DNA of 64,000 nt from Flavobacterium fragile (GCF_023634865.1 NZ_JAMLJN010000003.1:186001-250000), one strand, 5' to 3'. Shown: positions 7,890 through 16,833, counted from the stretch's first letter. Numbers and translations: made by a program. The notes: generated by a model from the sequence alone, not told the origin.

Positions 7890-8450
7890 TTAATTTTTAG
7901 CTTGAGTATCTTCTTTTATATCATTTAAACTAACGGTACAAATCAAAGGTTCGTTTGTGCCAATTTTTTTGTCGTCGCCATGATAACCATAGGCCATGTG
8001 AGATGGAAATAGAAAAGTTACTATTTCTCCCTTTTTCATTAATTTAATACCATCGCGTAATCCCATCATAATGTTTTCTTTGTCCACATAATAAGTTTGA
8101 GGTTTGGTTTCGGCCATGGTATAAATAATTCGGTTTTTTAAGTCCTTAATTTCATAATCAAAAAAGGCAATATCACCTCGTTTTGGAGTTGGTGTGGCTT
8201 CGTTTACCTTAGTTTCATATTTGTACCAATATCCTTTATTTGAGGAAATGTAAGATTTTAAAGAATCTTTTTTAATAATTTCAGCAATTAAATATTCTTC
8301 ATCAGCAATAAGAATTTTATTGCGTTCGATAGACTCTTTTATAAAAGTTCCAGAAGTATGTGAAATTGGTTTTCTAGCTTGTTGCTGTTGTTGCGAACAA
8401 CTCGCAAAAAATATAAAAGTGCCTAAAAGTAATAAGGTTTGAAGTTTCAT
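7890..8450 (-). CDS. gldI: Gliding motility lipoprotein GldI (FKBP-type PPIase)
   Basis: 186-residue lipoprotein with lipobox FFASC (Cys18). After a 60-70-residue N-terminal extension it has an FKBP-like domain (about 85-178) with GDIAFFDYEI, a GLRDGIKLMKKGE segment and FPSHMAYGYHGDDKKIG before the last strand. GldI is required for gliding and Sec/T9SS-dependent surface display in Flavobacterium johnsoniae, probably as a folding helper. Several FKBP active-site aromatics differ, as is normal for GldI. Its ATG overlaps the stop of the upstream DHH phosphoesterase gene by 4 nt (ATGA), so the two are translationally coupled. Confidence 0.9.
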   Translation of the reverse strand: MKLQTLLLLGTFIFFASCSQQQQQARKPISHTSGTFIKESIERNKILIADEEYLIAEIIKKDSLKSYISSNKGYWYKYETKVNEATPTPKRGDIAFFDYEIKDLKNRIIYTMAETKPQTYYVDKENIMMGLRDGIKLMKKGEIVTFLFPSHMAYGYHGDDKKIGTNEPLICTVSLNDIKEDTQAKN

Positions 8451-9463
8451 AATTCTTTTTTTTCTTGTGCTAAAATAGCAATAAATTGTTGTATCGTTTC
8501 CTCTAAACTCGAAAAAGATTTACCCCCTGCGGCATTAATATGTCCCCCACCATTAAAGTGATTACGAGCAAATTGATTTACATCAAATTCCCCTTGAGAG
8601 CGGAATGAAATTTTGATGATTCCTTCTTCTTTATTTTCAATAAAAATGGCAGTAAAATCGATTCCTTTTATGCTTAGCCCATAATTTACAATACCTTCTG
8701 TATCTCCTTTTTGATGGCCAAATTCATTCAACTCGTCCTGAGATAAGGTGATGTAAGTAGTTTTGTATTCCGGAAGTATTTTTAAGTTTTGGAGTGCTCT
8801 TCCCAAAAGAAGTAATCTGTTGTAGGAAGAATTATCAAAAAGTAAATTATGAATTTCGCTATTGTTGATTCCTCTATCTATTAAATCGGCAACGCATTTA
8901 TGGGTTTTGCTTGTAGTTTTTGGAAAACGAAAACTCCCCGAATCGGTAACAATTCCTGTATACAAACAAGTGGCTACTGTTTTATTGATTAAATTTTCAT
9001 ATCCTAATTGATGAATAAAGTCATACACCATTTCACACGTTGATCCATAAATAGTATCGGAGAAAGTATAAGTAGCATAATCATCAGGTGCTTGATGGTG
9101 GTCAATCATTACAAAAGGAGCTGTCAATGTTTTTAATACATTTTCCATTTGATCTCCAGTACGATGTAAAGCATTGAAGTCTAGTGTGAAAAGTAATTCA
9201 GTATTTTCTAAAATTCCTTTGCAAGTATCATAACTGCGTTCAAAAACGATTACTTTTTCACTCTCTGGTAACCAAGCTAAAAAGTCTGGAAATTCATTTG
9301 GAGCCATAACAATTACATTATGTTGCAATTTTTTCAGGGCATGATATAAGGCTAATGTAGATCCCATAGCATCTCCGTCGGGATTTCTATGAGGAACAAT
9401 TGTAATTTTTTTTGGTGTAGCTAAAAGTGATTTTATAGCTTCAATTTCGTGTATTTGCATCAT
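8447..9463 (-). CDS. DHH-family phosphoesterase (NrnA-like oligoribonuclease/pAp phosphatase)
   Basis: 338-residue cytoplasmic DHH-DHHA1 protein. DHH motifs: HRNPDGDAMGS (25-35), DFNALHR (95-101), IDHHQAP (120-126) and TDSGSFR (173-179); the DHHA1 GGGHINAAGG is at 305-314. NrnA-type enzymes degrade nanoRNAs and dephosphorylate 3'-phosphoadenosine 5'-phosphate using Mn. The full motif set supports an active enzyme; exact substrate is inferred from the family. It heads the run nrnA-gldI-PPIase-PPIase. MM at the N-terminus leaves a one-codon ambiguity of the start. Confidence 0.93.
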   Translation of the reverse strand: MMQIHEIEAIKSLLATPKKITIVPHRNPDGDAMGSTLALYHALKKLQHNVIVMAPNEFPDFLAWLPESEKVIVFERSYDTCKGILENTELLFTLDFNALHRTGDQMENVLKTLTAPFVMIDHHQAPDDYATYTFSDTIYGSTCEMVYDFIHQLGYENLINKTVATCLYTGIVTDSGSFRFPKTTSKTHKCVADLIDRGINNSEIHNLLFDNSSYNRLLLLGRALQNLKILPEYKTTYITLSQDELNEFGHQKGDTEGIVNYGLSIKGIDFTAIFIENKEEGIIKISFRSQGEFDVNQFARNHFNGGGHINAAGGKSFSSLEETIQQFIAILAQEKKEL

Positions 9464-9507
9464 ACTGCGAATATATTATTTTGTAAGCTATTCTGCAATT
9501 ATTATGT

Positions 9508-11523
9508 TTAACGAATTAGTGAGAAATGTCCTTTAACTGTTTTTCCATTTGTAAGTTCAATTGTAAACCAATAGTCAGAGGATGGAAGTGATTCATTGTT
9601 AAATGTTCCATTCCAGCCTTCATTTCTTGTAATTTGTTTGATGAGTTTTCCGTAACGATCAAAAATTGTAATGATACTTTCTTCTAAATTTCTTCTTTCA
9701 AGATTTTTTATAAACCAAATGTCGTTATAACCATCGTTGTTCGGTGTAAAAAATTTCGGATAGTCAAGAATTAAGAAATTCTCCGAAACAATACCACATC
9801 CTTTTTTATCTTGAACATAAACGGTGTATTCACCTGCTGTAAGATTTGAAAATGTATTGGAATTTTGATAATTGTTTCCATCCAAAGAAAATTCATAATT
9901 GCCTAAGCTACTTGCAGCAATTTGAATAGTAGCGGTATTATTATCCGAGAAGTCATTAATAATAATTTCCTCTATTGTAGCAGCTCCAGAAGGTTCTATG
10001 GTAAAAGTTTTGGTTTTAGAACAGTTTACGTCATTGGTAACTGTTACTTGGTAATTACCACCAGAATTTACAGTAATTTGTTGGGTAAACTGAGGAGGAT
10101 TTGTATTCCATTGGTAAGAAGCAAATCCACTTCCGGCATTAAGAATTAAAGATTCATTTTCACACAAGCCTAAAGTTTCATCAGCTAATATGTCATCAAA
10201 CGTATTAACTCTTAAATTCACGGCATAATCGGAATAACAACCTTGAATATTCGTTATTCTTGCATAAATGGTTTGAAAGTTAGGATTTGTATTGATAAAA
10301 GTGGTTGGTAATGCAGTTGTGCTAGTAGGTGTTTCAAAAAATGAAACTACATAATTGGAAGGTAGATTAGTAAATAATTGATTTCTAATAGTATCCAAAT
10401 TAAATACTGTTTTTCCATCTTGATTGGTATCAGCGTCACATTCGGTAAACGAATTTTGATTAATTACTAAAGGCTCAGCGTATTCGATCTTAATGCTTCC
10501 TGTTGTTTGGCATGTAGTTCCATAATTAATTTCAACAAGGTAATCTCCTGCTGAAGTTATATTAAAAGTCGCATTAGTAGCTCCCGGAATTACATTACCG
10601 TCTTGATACCATTGATATCCAGTGGCACCAACTTGAGATGCATCAACTGTTAATATTTCTCCAGGGCAAAGAGGATTTCCAGTAGCCATTAAACGATCGT
10701 CTCCAATATCAATGCCAAAATTAAAACTGCCACCACCTAAAAATATTGCCGAATCAAAACGGTAATTCCCTTCATCTGCAATAACTAACTTTATATGATA
10801 AGTTTCTCCAGGAATTACATTGGATTGAGCCGTTAATACTTTAGTTTGTCCATTAAAATTAGTAGGATGATTGGTGTCATTAAAAGCATCAAAATAGGTT
10901 TCATTAGCTGGGGGACAAATTGTCCCTGTGCCCCTAACGGTATTAACTTTCACAGGAATAGTAGTGTTTGGAACTACGGCTAAATTTTGATAAGTAGTTT
11001 CTCCATTTCTTCTCAAAAGAAAAGCAAATCCATCTGTATAATTACATTGGTTTGAAGATGGATTTGTCAAATATTGTTCAGAAGAAAAGATATAATCAAA
11101 GCTAATTTTATTTCCTAGTGGAATGAAGTCAAATTCTAGAACGGTTGCGTTAAACGTATTGTTTAAACCTAATGCTTGATTTAAATCGGGGTCACCATCC
11201 CAACCCATATTCCCTCCATCGTCTGATAAAGAGGTATTTGGACCTTCAGCATTTATTATTTTTCCTGTTGATAAAATAATTCCGTTTTGAAAAGGAAAAG
11301 ATGTTCCGGTTGCATCAAAAAAACCAAAACTTTTTTCGCCATTTGCAAAGTTGCCTCCCAAGAAATTAATGTTCAATGCAGTTGCACATGAACTATTAAT
11401 CAAGACATTATTAACTAAATCTTCGGCAGAAAAACTTTCGTCAACTGATATGTTTTGTGCATAGTTTGAAAATAATCCGCACCAAAAAACAATAAAAAAA
11501 AAGGTATTTTTAATTCTCATCAT
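9508..11523 (-). CDS. T9SS cargo with choice-of-anchor-L domain and type-B sorting C-terminus
   Basis: About 671 residues, starting at one of two adjacent ATGs (11523/11520). A signal peptide (RIKNTFFFIVFWCGLFSNYA then Q) precedes a choice-of-anchor-L-like domain (about 25-260, with GIILSTG and FDYIFSSEQY). Ig/PKD-like segments follow (WYQDGNVIPGATNATF; YQWNTNPP). The end carries the gliding-motility-associated type-B C-terminal signal: FFTPNNDGYNDIW, IFDRYGKLI and a final strand ending FSLIR. Such proteins cross the outer membrane by the type IX system and remain on or leave the surface. Binding target unknown. Its paralogue in C-terminal signal is at the right end of the window. Confidence 0.9.
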   Translation of the reverse strand: MMRIKNTFFFIVFWCGLFSNYAQNISVDESFSAEDLVNNVLINSSCATALNINFLGGNFANGEKSFGFFDATGTSFPFQNGIILSTGKIINAEGPNTSLSDDGGNMGWDGDPDLNQALGLNNTFNATVLEFDFIPLGNKISFDYIFSSEQYLTNPSSNQCNYTDGFAFLLRRNGETTYQNLAVVPNTTIPVKVNTVRGTGTICPPANETYFDAFNDTNHPTNFNGQTKVLTAQSNVIPGETYHIKLVIADEGNYRFDSAIFLGGGSFNFGIDIGDDRLMATGNPLCPGEILTVDASQVGATGYQWYQDGNVIPGATNATFNITSAGDYLVEINYGTTCQTTGSIKIEYAEPLVINQNSFTECDADTNQDGKTVFNLDTIRNQLFTNLPSNYVVSFFETPTSTTALPTTFINTNPNFQTIYARITNIQGCYSDYAVNLRVNTFDDILADETLGLCENESLILNAGSGFASYQWNTNPPQFTQQITVNSGGNYQVTVTNDVNCSKTKTFTIEPSGAATIEEIIINDFSDNNTATIQIAASSLGNYEFSLDGNNYQNSNTFSNLTAGEYTVYVQDKKGCGIVSENFLILDYPKFFTPNNDGYNDIWFIKNLERRNLEESIITIFDRYGKLIKQITRNEGWNGTFNNESLPSSDYWFTIELTNGKTVKGHFSLIR

Positions 11524-11622
11524 ATTTAAGGTAAATATAATACAAATCAAGGGTTTTAAAAATCAATAAAGATGTTAAAATAAATATAAAGTATATGTGA
11601 TTGTTAGCGAAAGAAAATCAAA

Positions 11623-11657
11623 GAAAAAATCCCTAGTCTTATGGCTCAACTAGGGAT
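11623..11657 (-). terminator. Terminator after the UbiB-like gene
   Basis: ATCCCTAGT (11629-11637) pairs with ACTAGGGAT (11649-11657); reading the minus strand the stem is followed by a T run (11628-11623). Confidence 0.8.
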
Positions 11658-11681
11658 CTAAAGGTATTACTTGGGGCAAAA

Positions 11682-12992
11682 TTAATATTGAATAAAGTTG
11701 TTGATTTTCACATTTGTAGCTTTTAAATCGTGCATTAAATTGTATAAACCAAAAAACGTTCTATTGATGTAAATAAAATGCTTTGAACCGCGATTTCCGT
11801 TCATGTTACGTAATTCCGTGTTTTTCGAATAACGTTCACCTAAATCAGCAATTTGTCCGAAAAATTCTTCATCAGAAAAGTCAAATTCTTCTACATGGAA
11901 AGGTCGTGCAAACAAACTTAAAAGTTCATGAAACATTTCGGTAAAAAACTCTACTTCTTCTTTTGTGTCTTCTTTTCTTAGGATTTCCAATTCGTATAAT
12001 TTCGATTGGAAGAATTCTGGATTGTCTAAGTTTTCTTTTTTCGCTAATTCGAAATACGGTACATAAAAGTCATTCGGAACTTCTTTAATGCAACCAAAAT
12101 CTAAAGCTACTAACTTTGTATCTTTCGTTATTAAGAAATTTCCTGGATGCGGATCAGCATGCACTTTTCTCAAATTGTGCATTTGGAACATGTAAAAATC
12201 CCAAAGGGTTTGTCCTAAAATATTTGATTTTTCAGCATCAGTATTATGAGCGGTGAATTCAGATAAATGTTCGCCTGTCATCCAATCCATTGTAATGATT
12301 TTTTCCGAAGACCATTCTGGATAATACTTCGGGAAAACCAAATTTGGAATGTTTTTACAAGCTTCCGCCATTTCCATACTTTGTTTTACCTCATTGATAT
12401 AATTGGTTTCTTCAATCAATTTGTCTTCAACTTCCTTGAAATATTTATCCGAATCTTTTCCTTTAATGTTGAACATTTTGATGGCAATAGGTTTTACTAA
12501 AGCCAAATCCGAACTAATACTTTCTGCCACTCCTGGATATTGAATTTTCACAGCAAGTTTTTTCCCATCCTTGGTAGCTTGGTGCACTTGACCAATGCTA
12601 GCCGCATTTATAGAAGTGGCATTGAAGGTATCGTATATTTCGTTCGGTTGTTTGCCAAAATAATTTTTAAAGGTTTTGTTTACTAAAGGAGCTGACAACG
12701 GCGGCACCGAAAATTGCGCCAACGAGAATTTTTCCACGTAAGCTCTTGGTAAAATATTTTTATCCATGCTCAACATTTGTGCAACTTTCAAAGCACTTCC
12801 TTTCAGTTGCTTTAAACTATCGTAAATGTCGGCAGCGTTGTTTTTGTTCAGCGATTCTTTGGCTTCTTCTTCGGATTTGGTGATTTTATCTCCGTAATAT
12901 TTGAGATAATTGACACCTACTTTAGCTCCGGTTTGAATCAACTTAGAAGCACGTTGGATTTTTGATGTTGGAATACTATCGATTGTTTTCAT
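11682..12992 (-). CDS. ABC1/AarF/UbiB-family atypical kinase
   Basis: 436 residues from the ATG at 12992; the upstream in-frame start at 13046 would run into the TetR gene and is rejected. It resembles COQ8/ADCK proteins, linked to quinone biosynthesis as atypical ATPases/kinases. Seen: a K-x-G-Q-type motif as KVAQ (69-72), a nucleotide loop NAASIGQVHQA (129-139), Lys149 in AVKIQYPG, HADPHPGNF as catalytic loop and LDFGC as metal-binding motif. The Gly of KxGQ is Ala here. It is 4 nt downstream of a TetR-type regulator and co-transcribed with it, an arrangement that suggests a stress or membrane-linked role rather than a core quinone operon. Confidence 0.88.
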   Translation of the reverse strand: MKTIDSIPTSKIQRASKLIQTGAKVGVNYLKYYGDKITKSEEEAKESLNKNNAADIYDSLKQLKGSALKVAQMLSMDKNILPRAYVEKFSLAQFSVPPLSAPLVNKTFKNYFGKQPNEIYDTFNATSINAASIGQVHQATKDGKKLAVKIQYPGVAESISSDLALVKPIAIKMFNIKGKDSDKYFKEVEDKLIEETNYINEVKQSMEMAEACKNIPNLVFPKYYPEWSSEKIITMDWMTGEHLSEFTAHNTDAEKSNILGQTLWDFYMFQMHNLRKVHADPHPGNFLITKDTKLVALDFGCIKEVPNDFYVPYFELAKKENLDNPEFFQSKLYELEILRKEDTKEEVEFFTEMFHELLSLFARPFHVEEFDFSDEEFFGQIADLGERYSKNTELRNMNGNRGSKHFIYINRTFFGLYNLMHDLKATNVKINNFIQY

Positions 12993-12996
12993 GTGA

Positions 12997-13656
12997 TTAC
13001 ATTTTAAATGAGCCTCTTTCGTGCCACATGAATTTTCCAAAATCAATTAGACTTTTGAATGGAGTAGTATCCATCAAATCAAAACTGGTATTGACTGATT
13101 TTTCAATGAAAATGTCGGTTTTTTCGAATGAAATTGAGGTATCTTCAATCCAAAACTTCAAAGTAAATAAGAATTGGAACCAAGCCATTTCACTCATAGT
13201 TTTTTCTTGAATTTCAATTAACTTTTCTTGTTTTAAATCGATTTTTTCAATGTCTAAAGTGTCGTAAAACTGCTTGAAGCTTTTTCTTAATTCGCTCAAT
13301 TTTGACAAACTTTTCAATTTGTTTTTGTCTTCTTTCAACAACGCTACCACGAAACTTCTGTTAGCAGTTAACATTTCGAAATACGTAAAATAGAAACTCA
13401 ACAATTGCGTGCGAGCATCGTAGGAAGCGAATTCTTCACTATTTCCTAATAATTCTAATGTATTATCGAATAGCGAGATGAAAAAGTTTTGCTCAATTTG
13501 GTTAAAAGAAGCGTAGTGTTTGTAAAACAAACCTTCCTCAAAACCAGCATGTTTGGCAAACAAATAAACCGATTGCGGTTGCTTGTTGTGTTCTAAGAAA
13601 TAATCGATATATAAACTTAAAATGCCTTCTTTGTTTATTTCTTTCTTTTTTGCCAT
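12997..13656 (-). CDS. TetR-family transcriptional regulator
   Basis: 219 residues from the ATG at 13656 (MAKKKEINKEG); the longer form from 13677 would start inside the -7 element. The N-terminal helix-turn-helix (about 10-55, QSVYLFAKHAGFEEGLFYKH) fits the TetR DNA-binding domain, though divergent from the canonical sequence; the rest is a helical ligand domain rich in Phe/Leu. It forms an operon with the UbiB-like gene 4 nt downstream. A consensus promoter and a 16-bp palindrome lie directly upstream, suggesting autoregulation. Ligand unknown. Confidence 0.8.
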   Translation of the reverse strand: MAKKKEINKEGILSLYIDYFLEHNKQPQSVYLFAKHAGFEEGLFYKHYASFNQIEQNFFISLFDNTLELLGNSEEFASYDARTQLLSFYFTYFEMLTANRSFVVALLKEDKNKLKSLSKLSELRKSFKQFYDTLDIEKIDLKQEKLIEIQEKTMSEMAWFQFLFTLKFWIEDTSISFEKTDIFIEKSVNTSFDLMDTTPFKSLIDFGKFMWHERGSFKM

Positions 13657-13674
13657 GATTTTAAATATTTTTCT

Positions 13675-13705
13675 CAAAGGTACAGAATGTTTAATTTAAA
13701 ATCAA
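13675..13705 (-). promoter_or_regulatory. Promoter of the tetR-ubiB-like operon
   Basis: On the minus strand TTG (13705-13703), 20-nt spacer, TACCTTTG (13682-13675): full Bacteroidota consensus, 19 nt upstream of the ATG at 13656. Confidence 0.65.
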
Positions 13706-13713
13706 AAAAGTTA

Positions 13714-13729
13714 AACAAAATATTTTGTT
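13714..13729. promoter_or_regulatory. Candidate TetR operator palindrome
   Basis: AACAAAATATTTTGTT is a perfect 16-bp palindrome, 9 bp upstream of the -33 element of the tetR operon. Its length and placement suit a TetR dimer site, but AT-rich DNA produces such palindromes by chance more often than usual. Confidence 0.4.
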
Positions 13730-13740
13730 AAAGTTCTTTC

Positions 13741-13777
13741 AAAAAAAACCTCAATTACGAATTTGCAATTGAGGTTT
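13741..13777 (-). terminator. Terminator after the nucleoid-associated protein gene
   Basis: AAACCTCAATT (13746-13756) pairs with AATTGAGGTTT (13767-13777), and on the minus strand is followed by a run of T (13748-13741). Confidence 0.8.
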
Positions 13778-13798
13778 AATAATTTGTATGTAAATGGC

Positions 13799-14857
13799 TT
13801 ACGATTTCTGCTCTTTATTAAAGTAAACCAAGTAGTAATACATTTGTTTTTCTTCGTCCCAACCTTTCTCTACGAATTTTTCAGCGCTTTCTGGGTTGAT
13901 GAAATCCAATTTGATTTGGATATTGGTGTCCAATTGAATCGTATTTTTCAAAGAACGACGCACATCTGTTACTGCAGCATTTGCAATTGGAAAACTTGAA
14001 ACATCTTCGATGCTGTATTTGGCACCTTTATCCACTTTATAATTTTTGAATTCTGGAATGAATTCTGGATTTTGCATTACTTCGTTCAAGAAAGCTGTTT
14101 CTTCAAACTCATCATTTTTTGCAAAGTGATTGATAGCTCGGTTCATGAACAATACTTCTTGTTGTTTGTCTTCGGCTGGTAAAACTACTTCTTTGGCAAA
14201 CTCTTGACAGAATTTTAAGTATTTCTTTGTCATGAAGTTTTCATCTTGAAACGCATCAACTGATAAGAAATGTTCTAACCAATAACGCGCATCGTAACGG
14301 TTGCTATCAACGGTTAAAATTTTGTAGCCTTCTTCTTTTTTATAGTTAAAAATGATACAACCTTTGTCCAACTTATTCAAGTTGATTCCTTGTTGTAAAA
14401 TCATTTCTAAGTTGTTTCCGTTTTCTTCGAATTGTAAGAAATCGGTTTGTACTTCACTTTTGAAAACTCCGATGGCATCTACTACATTATTATCAATAGA
14501 AACGTGCGTAAAATAAGCCACATACACTTCTCCATTTTTAATATGTGGATGATTCGATTGCTCGAATAGGTGTTTTGTAATTTTTTTAGAAACGTTGTGA
14601 ATTTCGCTAGGGTTATTGAAAACTTCGGTAGCAAAATTATACATTTCGTTGTATTCTAAATCTACTTCATGAGCAAACTGAAAGTAGTTTTCTTCTTTTT
14701 CTCTAAAAGGTTTAAAGAAAAATTCCTTCAATAAAGGCATGATTTCATCATTCAACCCGTATGGATTTTCAGATAAGAATATAGCTTCATTTCTGCTTTT
14801 ATTTCCTACGCGGTGAATTGATAAATTCTCAATGTGAGCATTAAATAGATTGATCAT
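13799..14857 (-). CDS. 37-kDa nucleoid-associated protein family (NdpA/YejK-like)
   Basis: 352 residues, starting MINLFNAHIENLSIHRVGNK, the typical N-terminus of the NdpA/YejK family, which associates with the nucleoid in E. coli. No catalytic motif is expected. The body is acidic, with a conserved central segment (GEVYVAYFTHVSIDNNVVDA and NRYDARYWLEHFLSVDAF) and ends FNKEQKS. It lies in the same orientation as the pRiA4b-ORF3-like gene, but a hairpin in between suggests separate transcription. Biological role in this lineage is not established. Confidence 0.85.
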   Translation of the reverse strand: MINLFNAHIENLSIHRVGNKSRNEAIFLSENPYGLNDEIMPLLKEFFFKPFREKEENYFQFAHEVDLEYNEMYNFATEVFNNPSEIHNVSKKITKHLFEQSNHPHIKNGEVYVAYFTHVSIDNNVVDAIGVFKSEVQTDFLQFEENGNNLEMILQQGINLNKLDKGCIIFNYKKEEGYKILTVDSNRYDARYWLEHFLSVDAFQDENFMTKKYLKFCQEFAKEVVLPAEDKQQEVLFMNRAINHFAKNDEFEETAFLNEVMQNPEFIPEFKNYKVDKGAKYSIEDVSSFPIANAAVTDVRRSLKNTIQLDTNIQIKLDFINPESAEKFVEKGWDEEKQMYYYLVYFNKEQKS

Positions 14858-14875
14858 TTTTTATAGTTTAGATAA

Positions 14876-14917
14876 AAGAGCCAAGATAGAACTGATATTG
14901 TTTTTTCTTGGCTTTTT
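14876..14917 (-). terminator. Probable terminator after the pRiA4b ORF3-like gene
   Basis: AGCCAAGA (14879-14886) pairs with TCTTGGCT (14906-14913) around a 19-nt loop; flanking A/T runs extend the stem slightly. The long loop makes this weaker than the others. Confidence 0.5.
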
Positions 14918-14959
14918 AAGATTGTATTTTGGTTTATTCTTTTCTAATTCTTTTGGCTT

Positions 14960-15511
14960 TTAGTTCCAGTTTTCTTCAAATCCCATGTCTTCGAAGCTGT
15001 CATCGCCATCAAACATGTCGAAATCATCGTCATCGAAATCGTCTTCAAAGTCACCGTAAATATCGTCATTGGATAAATCACCTCTTAATCCGCTTTGACC
15101 TGCTTCTGCTGGTAATTCACCATGAGAAAATAATAATGCAGGATAAGTTTCGCCAGCTTCTTTTTCTTCTTCAATAGCAGCTAATTCCACGAAGAATGTC
15201 CACATACTAAAGAAATCATACACATAGACCATTTTAGTATTGTCTTGGTGCATCAAATCATCAATTTTGAAATCCACCATCGTTTTCATTTCCCCCGGAA
15301 CTTCGCCAGTGTCAAACATTGGGATTTCATCTTCTTCGTTCCAAGTCCAGTCGTCTTCACAAGTAAAGAACGAACCTGTTTCTGTTCCATCAAAGCCAAA
15401 AGCGTTTACGATAGCATTGTGTAAATCTTCTAAGGTGTTGTCGCTTTCAATGGCAATATCTCTAAAAATATCTTCTTCAGCATCGAGAATCACTCGGAAT
15501 TTGTAAATCAT
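14960..15511 (-). CDS. pRiA4b ORF-3-like protein with acidic tail
   Basis: 183 residues. The N-terminus MIYKFRVILDAEEDIFRDI followed by LEDLHNAIVNAFGF matches the small alpha/beta fold named after plasmid pRiA4b ORF-3, also called an IS1096 passenger TnpR-like protein. Known members are widely chromosomal and have no proven function. The last 45 residues are almost all Asp/Glu/Phe/Gly, a disordered acidic tail. There are no transposon ends around it, so the mobile-element-derived name should not be taken as function. A -7-like TACTTTTG is at 15542-15535 on its strand. Confidence 0.8.
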   Translation of the reverse strand: MIYKFRVILDAEEDIFRDIAIESDNTLEDLHNAIVNAFGFDGTETGSFFTCEDDWTWNEEDEIPMFDTGEVPGEMKTMVDFKIDDLMHQDNTKMVYVYDFFSMWTFFVELAAIEEEKEAGETYPALLFSHGELPAEAGQSGLRGDLSNDDIYGDFEDDFDDDDFDMFDGDDSFEDMGFEENWN

Positions 15512-15725
15512 AATCTTTGAAATTTTAAGAACTGCAAAAGTAATTATTATTTACGAGAAACTTTTTTGCTTTTGCGATTTGTTGATAAGATTTTACAATT
15601 CTTAAATTTTAATAATGCTTTGTTTTTTTGACCTTATGTTAATTTATAAGTATTTACGATATTTAAAGAATTGTTAATTAACAACAAACAAAATGAATAT
15701 CTCGCTATTTTTGAAAAAAAAGCAG

Positions 15726-16214
15726 ATGAAATATTTTCGTTTAATCGTATTTTCAATTTTCTTTTTGAGTTTTTCAATCAAAGCTCAAAACTTAATTACG
15801 TTTCAAAACTTCGATGAATTGAATGCCTATGTTCAAAATAATTCCGAAATACCTTTGGTTGTTAATTTTTGGGCCACTTGGTGTACACCTTGCGTAAAAG
15901 AATTGCCTTATTTTCAAAAATTACATCAAGATAATCCAAATGTAAAAGTAATAACTGTGAGTTTGGATTTCGAAAAGCAAGTGGAAAGTAAATTGAAACC
16001 ATTTTTAAAAAAGAAGAATTACACTTTTGTAACCACTTACATGGCGGATAAAAAATTCAACAATTGGATTTCAAAAGTTGATGAAAATTGGTCCGGTTCC
16101 ATTCCGGCTACTTGGATTATCAAGGCTAATAAAGGCATTTTTGTGGAACAAGAATTTGCCTCGTTTGAAGAATTAAATCAGTTTGTAAATGAATCACTAA
16201 CTAAATTAAATTAA
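15726..16214 (+). CDS. TlpA-like periplasmic thioredoxin
   Basis: 162 residues from the ATG at 15726 (MKYFRLIVFSIFFLSFSIKA, a signal peptide); an upstream in-frame ATG at 15693 would place charged residues before it and is less likely. Thioredoxin fold with NFWATWCTPCVKELP, so a CxxC (WCTPC) redox site, and a cis-Pro-containing SIPATW segment near residue 130. Probably a thiol-disulfide reductase or maturation factor in the periplasm. It is followed 1 nt later by a second thioredoxin-fold gene, almost certainly co-transcribed. Confidence 0.9.
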   Translation: MKYFRLIVFSIFFLSFSIKAQNLITFQNFDELNAYVQNNSEIPLVVNFWATWCTPCVKELPYFQKLHQDNPNVKVITVSLDFEKQVESKLKPFLKKKNYTFVTTYMADKKFNNWISKVDENWSGSIPATWIIKANKGIFVEQEFASFEELNQFVNESLTKLN

Positions 16215-16215
16215 T

Positions 16216-16809
16216 ATGAAAAGAATTGGATTTTTTGCCTTATTAATGGGTGTTTTAATGAGTTTTACTAATCCTACAGGATATAAAGTAGGAGATAAGG
16301 CTACCGATTTCAAATTAAAATCGGTCGATAATAAAATGTACAGCATGGCGGATTACAAAGATGCGAAAGGATTCATAGTTGTGTTTACTTGTAATCACTG
16401 TCCGTATGCTGTTAAGTATGAAGATCGAATCATTGATTTGGCTACAAGATATAAATCAAAAGGTTACGTTTTGTTAGCGATTAATTCTAACGATCCAGCG
16501 GCTCAACCAGAAGATAGTTTTGAGTTGATGCAAAAAAGAGCTAAAGAGAAGAAATTTACATTCCCATACTTGTTTGATGAAGGTCAGAAAATTTATCCAC
16601 AATATGGTGCTACTAAAACACCTCATGTATTTTTATTAGATAAAAATTTAGTAGTAAAATATATTGGAGCTATCGATGATAATGTGGAGGATGCTTCTCA
16701 GGTTAAAGAAAAATATTTAGAAAATGCTATTGCTGCTCTTGAAAAAGGACAGGAGCCAACCCCTAATACTACAAAAGCAATTGGATGTTCTATTAAAGTT
16801 AAAAAGTAA
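16216..16809 (+). CDS. AhpC/TSA-like thioredoxin-fold protein, exported
   Basis: 197 residues with a short signal peptide (MKRIGFFALLMGVLMSFT). Redoxin domain: GYKVGDKATDFKLKSVDNK is typical of peroxiredoxin-like proteins, and VVFTCNHCPYAVKYEDR holds a CNHC active site in place of the usual peroxidatic T-x-x-C. A conserved TPHVFLLDK cis-Pro loop follows. Such 'CxHCPYA' redoxins are common beside TlpA-like genes in Bacteroidota; substrate unknown. A terminator follows. Confidence 0.88.
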   Translation: MKRIGFFALLMGVLMSFTNPTGYKVGDKATDFKLKSVDNKMYSMADYKDAKGFIVVFTCNHCPYAVKYEDRIIDLATRYKSKGYVLLAINSNDPAAQPEDSFELMQKRAKEKKFTFPYLFDEGQKIYPQYGATKTPHVFLLDKNLVVKYIGAIDDNVEDASQVKEKYLENAIAALEKGQEPTPNTTKAIGCSIKVKK

Positions 16810-16833
16810 ATTTATAAAAAATAGAACTAGAAG

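Noticed and set aside
14960..15511. Mobile element indicated by the 'IS1096 passenger TnpR-like' family name
   Set aside because: No terminal inverted repeats or transposase beside it; the family is widely chromosomal.
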